From: CAWCVR01 sp963799105
GTDB lineage: Bacteria > Acidobacteriota > Terriglobia > Bryobacterales > Bryobacteraceae
Direction of reading: 5' to 3'
DNA length: 64,000 bases
Assembly (NCBI GenBank): GCA_963799105.1
Contig: CAWCVR010000010.1
Span: 620,001-684,000, forward strand
The position numbers and the translations under genes were made by a program. This document shows positions 9,701-17,469 of the stretch, piece after piece (within the stretch, counting starts at the first letter, position 1; the number at the start of each line of letters is the position of its first letter). Under the pieces are notes generated by a model that saw nothing but the letters and a program-made list of their open reading frames with translations, ran no database searches and had not been told where the DNA came from.

Positions 9701-10186
9701 GGCGCCGTGAAGTGGGAGACGTCCGCCACGCTGGATAGCGCCGAGGACTCGACCGCCGTGCCCTTCCATATGGAGTACCCCGCCGGGCTCACGCCCGTGC
9801 ATTTCATTCGCCTGGAACTGCGCCAGGGGACGAAACTGGTCTCCGACAACTTCTACTGGCGCGGCGTGGAAGAGGAAAACTACCGCGCCCTGCGCTCGCT
9901 CCCCAGAGCCGCGGTCACCGCGGTCACCACCTCCGAACGCCGCGGCGACCGCTGGTTCCTGACCACCACGCTCGCCAATTCGTCCCTCACGCCGGCGCTG
10001 ATGGTGCGTCTGAAAGCCGTGCGCGCCAGTTCCGGCGACCGCATCCTCCCGGCCGTCTACAGCGACGGCTACGTGGCCCTGATGCCCGGCGAGCAGCGCA
10101 TCGTCACCACCGAGTTGCGCGACGCCGACACGCGCGGCGAGAAACCCGCGATCCTGGTGGAAGGCTTCAACCTGGCCGGGAAGTAG
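6707..10186 (+). CDS. Secreted glycoside hydrolase family 2, paralogue of the divergent neighbour
   Basis: A 1159-residue secreted GH2 enzyme. The ATG at 6707 is preferred because GGAAAGG precedes it by about 6 bases and it opens a clean signal peptide (MTRSSFLLAFLALSVQAQ). An open frame extends upstream through the repeat but is not meaningful. Order of parts: signal peptide, two discoidin-like modules, GH2 sugar-binding domain (FWYRNEF, GINWKAEVFLNG), Ig-like domain, TIM barrel with RNWVGQIGEDEF and GRNEG (acid/base Glu), HSEMGMPN (nucleophile Glu), then C-terminal beta domains. It aligns with the 2814-6341 product along its full length, including near-identical C-terminal phrases (SGDRILPAV, ALMPGE), so the pair arose by duplication. 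Confidence 0.85.
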   Translation: MTRSSFLLAFLALSVQAQEYTLGVGVYPGDPQENFAPASRLDSATYRNLALHRPAYHSGSYDYNLTAQLVTDGIKETALPRWIVTSTSAQGVLPKNERERLFDGNWMTGVDLPGLDAWVQVELAGGAAPLEVDRIEVDGSVKSPSAEPEIWACVVSGSDDGAAWRELGRAEGMARPSGDIRPSIRFAAPSRHRFYRIAFLDPRARSWRVNEVSLYRAGRPVQVGGPHQFSSAWKSAGAGVEWVSVDLGATCAFDRVALYWIRRATEGSVQVSDDAATWDTVAALPTLGSSDDLKLAPPAHARYVRVLMRKPATPEGYILSEFEVYGRGGPVPQAKPAPKPSETRAELSGGGWRVERDSLVKADGPALSKPGFDASHWVVATVPGTVLASYLNAGAIPDPNYSDNQSMVSDSFFHADFWYRNEFSVPPGFNGKRVWLNFDGINWKAEVFLNGERLGRIDGAFMRGRFDVTSKLLPGGKNALAVRIFKTASPGAITEKTAESTGKNGGALGADNPSFHAAVGWDWIPTIRGRETGIWNRVYLEATGPVTLVDPFVRSTLPLPDITRAEVAIEVTLANHTAAAVSGTLRGRFGDEAFALPVTLEASKSKVVGHTLQLVNPKLWWPAGYGQPDLYDVSLQFETGAGAVSDAKQFQAGVRQFTYSEEGHALRMWINGRRFIPKGGNWGFGESMLRYRAREYDTAVRYHAEMNFNMIRNWVGQIGEDEFYEACDRHGVVVWQDFWLANPWDGPDPDDDAMFLANARDFVLRIRNHPSIGLYVGRNEGYPPPTIDDGIRAALAAFHPGLHYISSSADDVVEGHGPYQAQPQRYYFSQRASPKLHSEMGMPNMVTLDSLRLMMPESAMWPPQGALWGLHDFTNGSAQNGGDFRARVEKNYGPADNVADWLWLAQFENYNGHRAMFEAQSKNRMGLLIWMSHACWPSFVWQTYDYYFEPTAGYFGARKGSEPLHIQWNAATDDIEVVNYSAGAAAGLTARVQLLNSDGAVKWETSATLDSAEDSTAVPFHMEYPAGLTPVHFIRLELRQGTKLVSDNFYWRGVEEENYRALRSLPRAAVTAVTTSERRGDRWFLTTTLANSSLTPALMVRLKAVRASSGDRILPAVYSDGYVALMPGEQRIVTTELRDADTRGEKPAILVEGFNLAGK

Positions 10187-10283
10187 GGCGGACGCCCTCG
10201 TCCGCGGCCGGCCCCCCGGCCGGCCCTTCGCGCGAAGAGCGGGTCCAGGGGGACCCGCGCGGACCAGGGGGTCCGCCCCACAG
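10187..10283. repeat. Cluster of short GC-rich palindromes
   Basis: Directly after the GH2 stop lie consecutive small inverted repeats: GGGCGGAC with GTCCGC, GGCCGGCCCCCCGGCCGGCC, GCGGGTCC with GGACCCGC and GGACC with GGTCC. The block ends GTCCGCCCCACA, which resembles the right end of family A. It may be a variant family member or a strong terminator structure. Confidence 0.5.
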
Positions 10284-10321
10284 GTGCGGGATAATGGTTC
10301 GTTGAAAGGGGCAACACGCAC

Positions 10322-11266
10322 ATGCGGAGAAGGCAGTTTCTTTTCACCGCGGCTATCGCGCCGCTGGCCTACGGACGCTCCAGTCTGACGCACAAGGAGC
10401 GCGTGGACCGCGCCTTGAAAGGCGCCGACGTCGACCGGCCTCCGTTCAGTTTCTGGCACCACTTCGGCCTGAAGACGCCGGAGGACCACGCCCAGGCGAC
10501 GCTCGCGTTTCACCGGGCGTATCGCACCGACATCGTCAAGGTGATGAGCGATTTCGACTATCCCAAGCCGGCGGGCAAATGGTACGAGTTGAAAGTCGAT
10601 CCCAACCCGTTCCCGCAACAGATCCACGCCCTGGACCTGATCCGTCAGGGACTGCGCGGCGACGCCTACATTCTCGAAACCCTCTTCAACCCCTGGAACG
10701 TGGCGCAGAAGCTGTCCTCCAAGGAGGAAGTGCTGCGGCTGAAGGACGAGAACCCGGCCGCGCTGCTGGCCGCGCTCGACGTCATCGCGCAGTCGGAAAT
10801 CGCGCACGCCCGCCGGGCATTCCGCGCGGGCGCGTCCGGCGTGCTGCTCGCCGTGGCCAACGCCCTTGCAGCGGAGATGACGCCGGAAGACTACCGCAAG
10901 TTCAGCCTGCCCTTCGACCGCCGCATTCTGGAGGCTCTCGCGGGTGCCAAGCTGAATTTCCTCCACGTCCACGTGGAACCGCCGTATCTGGGATTCTTCG
11001 AGGGGCTCCCCGCGCCGGTTTTCAACTACTCGCTGCACGTTTCCGGCATTCCCATCGCCGATGTGCGCAAGCGGTTCTCCACGGTGATCGCGGGCGGCAT
11101 CAACGAAGTGAATTACCGCAAGCTCACCGCCGAGGAAATGCGCGCGCAATGGAAAGCCGCGGCCCAGGCGGCCGGCCCGAAGTACATTCTGACGCCCGGG
11201 TGTTCGGTGCCCAACGACAGCACGAAGGAAGAGCTCTCGCGCTTGCCGCAGGTGCTGGGCGCCTGA
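10322..11266 (+). CDS. Uroporphyrinogen decarboxylase-family protein, probably exported
   Basis: A 314-residue protein of the URO-D/methyltransferase superfamily. It begins MRRRQFLFTAAIAPLAYG, an RR-containing leader that looks like a short Tat signal. URO-D-like features include an N-terminal KERVDRALKGADVDRPPFSFW segment and a C-terminal GGIN followed by ILTPGCSVPNDS. True heme-pathway HemE is cytoplasmic, so the leader and the divergent motifs argue against HemE. Related proteins act as corrinoid methyltransferases or have unknown roles in Acidobacteria and Planctomycetes. An AGGGG sequence precedes the ATG. Function stays open. Confidence 0.65.
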   Translation: MRRRQFLFTAAIAPLAYGRSSLTHKERVDRALKGADVDRPPFSFWHHFGLKTPEDHAQATLAFHRAYRTDIVKVMSDFDYPKPAGKWYELKVDPNPFPQQIHALDLIRQGLRGDAYILETLFNPWNVAQKLSSKEEVLRLKDENPAALLAALDVIAQSEIAHARRAFRAGASGVLLAVANALAAEMTPEDYRKFSLPFDRRILEALAGAKLNFLHVHVEPPYLGFFEGLPAPVFNYSLHVSGIPIADVRKRFSTVIAGGINEVNYRKLTAEEMRAQWKAAAQAAGPKYILTPGCSVPNDSTKEELSRLPQVLGA

Positions 11267-11420
11267 ACTGCGGGCGGCGCGCCACTGCAGTGCTCACGCT
11301 AAAGCCTTCCTTTTCGGAATAATTTCGCGCTGCGTAAGAAAGCTCGCCCCGGCATTCAAGCTTTTCGAATCTGCGTCGATATGAAGAGCTTCAGTACTGG
11401 TACGATCGGCCCATAAGCTT

Positions 11421-12359
11421 ATGCTGGCGCTCCTTGGATTGGTCTTGGTTTTCGGAGCCGTACTAGGTGGTTTCCTTATGGAAAAAGGGAACCCGTACGT
11501 TCTAATGCAGCCGTCGGAACTGCTGATCGTCGGCGGGGCGGCGATCGGCATCACCCTGATGGCCAATCCGCCGGCCATGATTCGCCGCATGGGGCGTGGC
11601 GCCGGCGCCGCACTACGGCCGTCTCCCTACACCCCGAAGTATTACCTGCGCCACCTGCGCATGATGTATGAGGTCTTCCAGTTTGGCCACCGCGCCGGGA
11701 TGGCCCTGCTCGAAACCGACGCCGAGTATCCCGAAAAGAGCCCCATCTTTTCCAACTACCCGGAGTTTCTCAAGAACCGCATCGCCCGCGATTTCGTCTG
11801 CGACTCCCTGCGCATGCTGGTGATCGGCATCACCACGCCGCACGAACTCGATCGCCTGATGGACCTGGACATCGAGGTGCAGAGGCGCGGCGGGCGCGAA
11901 CCGGCGGGTGCGCTCCACGCCCTGGCCGATGCCCTCCCGGGTCTGGGGATCATCGCCGCCGTGCTGGGAGTGGTCATCACCATGCAAACCATTGGAGGGG
12001 CGCCGGAAGAGGTAGGGCAAAAGGTGGCGGCGGCCCTGGTGGGAACGTTCCTCGGAATCCTGCTGTGCTACGGCCTGGTGGGCCCGGCCGCCGCCCGCAT
12101 GGAGCACTTCAACGAGGCGCAGAGCCAGTTCCTGCAAGTGCTGCGCACCGCCATGGTGTCGTTCGCCCGCGGCGCGGCGCCGCTGCTGGCGGCGGAGTAC
12201 GCGCGCCGCTCGATTCCGGTGGAGCTGCGGCCGTCGTTCGTCGACATGGAAACCACCTTCAAACGCGAGGCCAGGATTCCACCGGTGCCCAAGCTGAGTG
12301 AACCCGCGGAATTGCAGGATTCGGAGGCGCCGCTTGCCGAAGCAGTCGAAACCCGATGA
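11421..12359 (+). CDS. motA: Flagellar motor stator protein MotA
   Basis: MotA forms the proton-conducting stator with MotB and drives flagellar rotation from the inner membrane. The 312-residue product shows the family pattern: two N-terminal helices (MLALLGLVLVFGAVLGGFLM and an ELLIVGGAAIGITL segment), a cytoplasmic loop with a DLDIEVQRR-like region, and paired C-terminal helices (ADALPGLGIIAAVLGVVI and the segment ending LCYGLVGPAAARM). The C-terminal tail is longer than usual. MotB overlaps its 3' end by 26 bp, indicating translational coupling. No other flagellar genes lie in this window, so motAB is separated from the main flagellar cluster or serves another motor. The 150 bp upstream hold no site I can name. 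Confidence 0.9.
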   Translation: MLALLGLVLVFGAVLGGFLMEKGNPYVLMQPSELLIVGGAAIGITLMANPPAMIRRMGRGAGAALRPSPYTPKYYLRHLRMMYEVFQFGHRAGMALLETDAEYPEKSPIFSNYPEFLKNRIARDFVCDSLRMLVIGITTPHELDRLMDLDIEVQRRGGREPAGALHALADALPGLGIIAAVLGVVITMQTIGGAPEEVGQKVAAALVGTFLGILLCYGLVGPAAARMEHFNEAQSQFLQVLRTAMVSFARGAAPLLAAEYARRSIPVELRPSFVDMETTFKREARIPPVPKLSEPAELQDSEAPLAEAVETR

Positions 12360-13095
12360 AGCGCCGCCCCGGGAGACTGCTCCGCCTCCCGAGGAATTCC
12401 ACGTGTACCGCGCCGCCGAAGCGGACCGCCCCAGCGGCGCATGGAAAGTCGCCTACGCCGATTTCGTCACCGCCCTGATGGCGCTGTTCATCGTGCTCTG
12501 GATGATGAATTCCAGCCGCGTGGTGCGGCAATCCGTGAGCGGCTATTTCAAGGACCCGCGCGGGTACACCCACAGCCTGGGCGCCGGCCCGGCCAACGCC
12601 GGCGAATCCCTGGCCGTGCGCGCCGGCCGGATCCGGAAACAAATCGAGGAAGCCCTCCGCCAACTGCCCGAGTTCCAGAAACTGCGCGACAACGTGCGCT
12701 TCAGCGTGACCGGCGAGGGTCTGCGCATCGACCTCATGGAAACCGAGCAGGGCTTGTTCTTCGTGACCGGAAGTCCCACGCCGACCCGCGAAGGGGAACG
12801 CATGCTGTCGATTCTGGCCAGGGAGATCGGCAAGATGCCCAACTCCGTGGTCATCGAGGGGCACACCGATTCGCGGCCCTTCCGCAACGCCGACTCGACC
12901 AGCGGATACAGCAACTGGGAACTGGCAACCGACCGCGCCAATGCCGCCCGCCGTCTGCTCCATGCCTACGGCATGCCCCCGCGCCAGGTGGTCGAGGTGC
13001 GCGGTTTCGCGGATCAGAAGCCGCTGGCCGCGGACGCTCCCGAGGATCCGCGCAACCGGCGGATCTCGCTGGTGGTGCGGTTTAGCATTGAGTAG
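12334..13095 (+). CDS. motB: Flagellar motor stator protein MotB
   Basis: MotB anchors the stator to peptidoglycan and carries the proton-binding aspartate. I choose the TTG at 12334, because GGAGG at 12323-12327 is ideally spaced; a GTG 36 bases upstream is also open. The 253-residue product has the N-terminal single helix with the plug Asp in YADFVTALMALFIVLWMM, then an OmpA-like peptidoglycan-binding domain (VIEGHTDSRPF, SNWELATDRANAARRLL, NRRISLVV). It overlaps motA, as is usual for this pair. Confidence 0.9.
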   Translation: MPKQSKPDEAPPRETAPPPEEFHVYRAAEADRPSGAWKVAYADFVTALMALFIVLWMMNSSRVVRQSVSGYFKDPRGYTHSLGAGPANAGESLAVRAGRIRKQIEEALRQLPEFQKLRDNVRFSVTGEGLRIDLMETEQGLFFVTGSPTPTREGERMLSILAREIGKMPNSVVIEGHTDSRPFRNADSTSGYSNWELATDRANAARRLLHAYGMPPRQVVEVRGFADQKPLAADAPEDPRNRRISLVVRFSIE

Positions 13096-13134
13096 CGAGC
13101 CTTGCCCGCACGGGCGGCCCGTCCGGATCTCTCT

Positions 13135-13944
13135 CTATTGCTTCACCAGTTCAACGCGGCGATTCACTGTGCGGCCGTCCTCGGTGTCGTTCGACGCCAG
13201 CGGCGCATACGGACCCGCGCCGTACGGCTGGAGCCTGTCGGCGGTCGCGCCATACTGCGCGACGAGCAATTGCACTACCGCCGCCGCACGCCGCTTCGAG
13301 AGATCCAGGTTCGCGGCCACAGCGCCAACATTGTCGGTGTGGCCAACCACGTAGAGTTTCAGCTTTCCGTCCTGATGCAGCAGCTTCGCCACTTCCTCGA
13401 GCGCCGGGGCGGATTCCGGCTTGACCTCGGCTTTTCCGGTATCGAAGAGGATGCCGTTTACCACGGCATGCCCGGTGCCGGCCAGGCCGGTCGAGAGCGC
13501 GGCCGCGTTGGCCACCACATCCTGGGTGAGTGCGGTCTCGACGACAATCGTCTCCGCAATGCCGCCGCCGCCGCCGACTTCTATCTGAATCCACGTCTTG
13601 CCCATCTGCCCCGTGAAATCGCCGTAAGCGCCGGAGTCGTAAACCATGTTGTAACCGGCTCTGCGCAGCGCCGTATTCAGATTGCGAACGACCTGCACCT
13701 TGCTGGCGGTGCCGGGGTACTTGTAAACGATCCGGTGAAACTCCCCTTCGATCGTCTTGTTCTTGCCGCCGTCCAGGGTGAAGGTGAAGCTGTCGTCGGC
13801 CTTGTCCTTGCATTCGGTGATGACGCTGCCCGGAAAACGTCCGATGAGCGGCGAGTCCTTGCAACCGGCGGCGTCCTGCGCCGCGCCCACTTGGACAGCC
13901 AGCGGCATCGCAAGGCATAGAAAAATGGGACGAATCGCTTTCAT
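13135..13944 (-). CDS. OmpA-family outer-membrane-associated protein
   Basis: A 269-residue protein starting at the ATG preceded by a G-rich ribosome-binding sequence (GGGGGGAC), which opens a signal peptide (MKAIRPIFLCLAMPLAVQ). The N-terminal half begins around CKDSPLIGRFPGS and resembles the domain often found before OmpA modules in secreted proteins. The C-terminal 110 residues form an OmpA_C peptidoglycan-binding domain (ILFDTGKAEVKPES, VGHTDNVG, LSKRRAAAVVQLL, NRRVELV). It is convergent with motB but not part of that operon. Role: probably cell-envelope anchoring. Confidence 0.8.
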   Translation of the reverse strand: MKAIRPIFLCLAMPLAVQVGAAQDAAGCKDSPLIGRFPGSVITECKDKADDSFTFTLDGGKNKTIEGEFHRIVYKYPGTASKVQVVRNLNTALRRAGYNMVYDSGAYGDFTGQMGKTWIQIEVGGGGGIAETIVVETALTQDVVANAAALSTGLAGTGHAVVNGILFDTGKAEVKPESAPALEEVAKLLHQDGKLKLYVVGHTDNVGAVAANLDLSKRRAAAVVQLLVAQYGATADRLQPYGAGPYAPLASNDTEDGRTVNRRVELVKQ

Positions 13945-14048
13945 AGTCCCCCCCTGGTGAAAGCCCTCGGAAAATGCCCGGTGGAGATCCTGTGTAGACT
14001 GTAGCATGGGAATCCGGCCGCCAGTCCGGCGCCGGCGTGCTGCGGACA

Positions 14049-14086
14049 CCCAAAGTTGTAAACTTCGTTGGGCCCGGTTCCCGGGC
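14049..14086. repeat. Two adjacent hairpins in an intergenic region
   Basis: CCCAAAGTTGTAAACTTCGTTGGG forms an imperfect stem, followed at once by GCCCGGTTCCCGGGC. They lie 25 bp beyond the stop of the minus-strand gene at 14111, so they could end its transcript. No T tract follows, so terminator function is uncertain. Confidence 0.4.
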
Positions 14087-14110
14087 GCGCCACGTCTCGG
14101 GCGAAGCCCC

Positions 14111-16378
14111 CTACGGGTGGTTGACCTTTTCCACCACGATGCCGTGCCGCGCCGCGTCGGCCCGCACGCGCTGGTAGACTTCCTCCTGCGTGGCCATGCT
14201 CACGGGCGGCGAGATCTGGCCCAGTGGCCAAAACTGCCAGCGAAACTGCGTCCCGCGCGGAAACTGGGCCAACTTGGCGACCAACCGGTCTTCAGTGAGC
14301 CTGTTGTACTGAAGAACCTGGAATGTCGGGGAGTCTTCGGGATACCAAGTCGGATCGATCGGCGCAGATCCTTGCTTCCATTGGTCGATCCAGCTTTCGA
14401 TATCCCCGATCGGGGACCTGCTCACAAGAAGCCCGCTCAGCCGGGCAAGGCTGCCGGGCGGGCAAATCCAACTCGTGCCCTGGGCGATTGCGAACGCCAA
14501 TACCTGCTGCAAACTCGCGTCGCGCTGGTCCTCTTGCTGGGTCTCGAGCGTTGAGCGGGGCTGATCCTGGCGGCCGGCCCACTCCTTGTGAAAAAGCTCC
14601 AAACGCTCCCACAGCGCCTTCTCGGCATCGGCCGATCCCCACCGCCCCAGCGCCACGGCCGCATTCTGCACAAGGTCGGGATCGTCGAGCGCTTCAATCG
14701 CGCTCCGCTCGACTTTCGGCATCTGCTCGCCCAGGTCTTGCAGCAGGGACCGGTAACAGCCCGTATCCTTCCTTGCGCTCAGTGAGGCGGCGACTTGCTT
14801 CGATCCGTATTCGGGAGCTACCCGCAGGAAGTAGCGCAGCATGGCGGCCTGCTGGGCACACGCCCATTTGCCAGCGCGGCTTTCGAACTCGGCTTCAATG
14901 GCCTGCAAAACGCTGGCGTCGCCATACCTGTCGAGCAGCGTGTAGTCCAGTTCCCGCGCTGTCCCGTTCAGAATTCGCTCCATTGCGGGCCGCAGCAGAA
15001 TGGCGATATCGGCTTTCGGGAGAAACTGGACGAGCTTCAAGCCCGGCTGCGCTTTGGCGTCCTGAAGATCGCGAAGGATGGCCTCGCGGCCCACCGCGGG
15101 ATCGAGTTTGTACAAATGCACCAGCGCGGCGTCGCGCGCTCCGGCATACCTGGCGCCGGCAGCAGGTGGCGGCTCCGCGGCCATGCGGCGCAGAATCGGC
15201 AGCATCTCCGGACCGGCGATGAGCGCCCACTGGTCCTCGATCAGTTCCAATTGCGTTAAGCGCGGCAAGTCGTCCCACGCGTCGATCAACGCCGGACGGA
15301 TCGCTTCGGCGACCGCCGGCTCCGTCCAGCGCTGCGTCAGCAAGCCAATGAGAGTCAGCGCGCGGGCCCTGCCGGTCTTGCGCGGAAGTGCCGCGACCAC
15401 GGCGCGTATCTCGGTCTTCATCGACTCCCCAAATTGCGCCTCCCGCCGCTCCGAGAAAGCCTGGGCCTCCGCGGCGTGCGCGGGGTCGAAGCGTGGCGCA
15501 TCCCACGAAGAATCGGCCGTGACCCGCAGGTTCGCCAGAGTCTCCAGAAACTCGCTCGCGATGGCGTGGCTGGGCACCGCCAGCTCGGCGTGCATGGAGT
15601 CGATCGCCAGTTGCCGGTACGGCGACCCGAAGAGTCCCAGCATGAGATCCCAACCGGTGGGCTGTTGCTCATCCAGTGCCCAGAATAGCTTGGCGAGTTG
15701 CCGGGTGGAATCCTCGGTATTCAGAAACCGGAGCGTGCGGGCGGCCCGGCGAGCCTCCTCCGGCGAGGAGGGGCCGGCCAATGTCCGGACCGCGCTCCGC
15801 AGTTGCTCGCTCAGCCAGCCGGGGTCCGGCGGGTTCACCACGATCTCGATCGCATTGGACCGGACCACCTCCGCAACGCGGCCGTAGGGCGTCTGCTCCC
15901 TGGCATCCGGCGGCCGCCAGACCCGGTAACTGATCGCCCATAGCCGGTAATGCCCCGGTCCTAGGGTGCGCCACTCATTCAGCTCCGCTTCCGCTGTGAG
16001 CGGGGTTGCGCCGAGCGCCTGTATACCTCCAAGACCGCCGCCAATGTGACCGAGCTTGAAGTACGATTCAAGGGGATCGGGAGCGTCGGGTTCCACGCAG
16101 TAGCGCTCGATATCCAGCCGCCCGCCGCGGTCGTAATCGCGGGAGTCAGCCGAGTAGCGGTCCTTCGTTTCCGAAGTAAAGGACAGGACTAGGGGGATGA
16201 TCTCGCCTGCCTGGAAAGTGGCCCCGTGGCCCTTCGGGGCAAGCTCGAACCGCACGCCCGGCGCGGTCGTGACTGCCGCGCACGGGTCGCTCTTCTGCGC
16301 GGCGCCAGGCTGGGCGGAAAGCGGCAATGCGAGGGCAACCAGCCAGGTTGCCAACCCCCAGAGGTGTTTGAGGCCCAT
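14111..16378 (-). CDS. Large secreted alpha-helical-repeat protein, function unknown
   Basis: A 755-residue protein. The chosen Met (MGLKHLWGLATWLVALALPL) gives a signal peptide; the frame stays open far upstream, but that part is the antisense shadow of the next gene. Residues 30-190 look like a beta-rich domain (FELAPKGHGATFQAGEIIPL onward). The rest is mostly helical with HEAT-like leucine and alanine periodicity (VLQAIEAEFESRAGKWACAQ, ALDDPDLVQNAAVALGRWG). No catalytic motif is visible. It is the last gene of a minus-strand run with two paralogous secreted proteins upstream of it. I do not recognise a characterised family. Confidence 0.6.
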   Translation of the reverse strand: MGLKHLWGLATWLVALALPLSAQPGAAQKSDPCAAVTTAPGVRFELAPKGHGATFQAGEIIPLVLSFTSETKDRYSADSRDYDRGGRLDIERYCVEPDAPDPLESYFKLGHIGGGLGGIQALGATPLTAEAELNEWRTLGPGHYRLWAISYRVWRPPDAREQTPYGRVAEVVRSNAIEIVVNPPDPGWLSEQLRSAVRTLAGPSSPEEARRAARTLRFLNTEDSTRQLAKLFWALDEQQPTGWDLMLGLFGSPYRQLAIDSMHAELAVPSHAIASEFLETLANLRVTADSSWDAPRFDPAHAAEAQAFSERREAQFGESMKTEIRAVVAALPRKTGRARALTLIGLLTQRWTEPAVAEAIRPALIDAWDDLPRLTQLELIEDQWALIAGPEMLPILRRMAAEPPPAAGARYAGARDAALVHLYKLDPAVGREAILRDLQDAKAQPGLKLVQFLPKADIAILLRPAMERILNGTARELDYTLLDRYGDASVLQAIEAEFESRAGKWACAQQAAMLRYFLRVAPEYGSKQVAASLSARKDTGCYRSLLQDLGEQMPKVERSAIEALDDPDLVQNAAVALGRWGSADAEKALWERLELFHKEWAGRQDQPRSTLETQQEDQRDASLQQVLAFAIAQGTSWICPPGSLARLSGLLVSRSPIGDIESWIDQWKQGSAPIDPTWYPEDSPTFQVLQYNRLTEDRLVAKLAQFPRGTQFRWQFWPLGQISPPVSMATQEEVYQRVRADAARHGIVVEKVNHP

Positions 16379-16428
16379 AGACCGGTTGGACTCCGGTGGC
16401 AACGATCCGGTTTCAGCCGGGCGACCGC

Positions 16429-17427
16429 TCACTGGGACCCCGCCGCATACACGGTCTGGGTCTCGTCGACGCGGATCCATAGGCGTGACGCGCCAGCTAT
16501 ATCGCCGTGCACGGACAATGTGCGGTCGACGGTCTTCGAGTACGCAGCGCCGCCGGGCGCCACCAGTTGCAACTGCACATCGGGAAGGTAGACCAGGAAG
16601 TCCGGCTGGTCCGCGGTCACCCACTCGGCGGTAACCGGCCGGATGGCGATCTTCGACACGCGGGCGGCGGTGCCAGCGAAGAAGGCCAAGCCGCCGTCCT
16701 GGAAGCGCTGCTGGGCCTCGGCCACGCTCAGCCACGTGGTAGCGGCAATGGCTGCGGGATCGCGCGCGGCGTAGCCTCGAACGAATCTCCCAGCCACCGC
16801 TGCAACGCGTTCCAGGTCGCCAGGTTTGAGGCGGGCTTCGGGTTCCACTTCGTCCGGCAGTGCGAAATAGGCCTCCGGGCTGTCCACGCCGGACTCCGTC
16901 ATGAGTTCGGGATGTGCCCGAAGGATTTCGGCCAGCCTGGCGCGCGGCTGGATGCCGTTGGCCGCGGCCAGCAGGCAGCCGTAGATTGTCCCGAATTCGC
17001 TCCGCCCCCAGGGCAGCCGCTCCTCGGGAACCGGGACCCGCTCGGCCGCAGCCAGCGCCCGTTCCGCCTCCGCGATCAACCCGGTGGAGTTCCGGAAGCG
17101 CCCCGCCCGCGGGAGAATCATTTCGCACTTGGACAGCACCCAGGCCGCATATTGCACCAGCGACACGGCCTCTATCCGCTGCTCCTCCGATTTGGCGTTT
17201 CGCAGGGCGGCTTGGGATGAGGCCAGGTACTTGCCGGCCAGCGCCCGCGCCTCGGTCACTTGGCCGAGATCGTAGGCGCGCGACATGTCGGCGACAGGAT
17301 CCTTGCCGGGAGCCGCCCAGGCCGCAGCCAGGGCGAGAACGGCAGCCGCCGCCGCGCACCAGCATGCCGCGGAATTTCCGGGAACGCTTCGCATTCGTTG
17401 CAACCTCCTCCTCTTCATCAGGGACAA
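16429..17427 (-). CDS. Secreted protein of unknown function (tandem paralogue 1)
   Basis: A protein of about 330 residues with an Arg-rich N-terminus (MKRRRLQRMRSV) and a hydrophobic Ala-rich export segment. A TTG at 17427 or the ATG three codons later may be the start. Shared phrases with the next gene, such as YDLGQVTEARALAGKYLASS, AGRFVRGYAARD and FLVYLPDVQLQLVAP, show they are tandem duplicates. The C-terminal part (VDRTLSVHGDIAGASRLWIR) looks beta-rich; the middle is helical, perhaps TPR-like. No enzyme motif is visible. Confidence 0.6.
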   Translation of the reverse strand: MSLMKRRRLQRMRSVPGNSAACWCAAAAAVLALAAAWAAPGKDPVADMSRAYDLGQVTEARALAGKYLASSQAALRNAKSEEQRIEAVSLVQYAAWVLSKCEMILPRAGRFRNSTGLIAEAERALAAAERVPVPEERLPWGRSEFGTIYGCLLAAANGIQPRARLAEILRAHPELMTESGVDSPEAYFALPDEVEPEARLKPGDLERVAAVAGRFVRGYAARDPAAIAATTWLSVAEAQQRFQDGGLAFFAGTAARVSKIAIRPVTAEWVTADQPDFLVYLPDVQLQLVAPGGAAYSKTVDRTLSVHGDIAGASRLWIRVDETQTVYAAGSQ

Positions 17428-17469
17428 TTCCCTCAGCCGCCGGATCCTCTCACGGCTGCCGGCCGGCGT

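Noticed and set aside
6878..11149. A 1423-codon open frame on the minus strand opposite the second GH2 gene and the URO-D gene
   Set aside because: It is an antisense shadow produced by high G+C codon use; the plus strand carries recognisable domains and motifs throughout, and the minus frame has no family resemblance.
10322..11266. HemE of heme biosynthesis
   Set aside because: It carries an RR-type export leader and lacks heme-pathway neighbours; it fits a divergent URO-D-fold protein better.
14111..17365. A single 1084-residue minus-strand protein
   Set aside because: The first 330 codons run antiphase through the neighbouring secreted-protein gene; a signal peptide at 16378 marks the real start.
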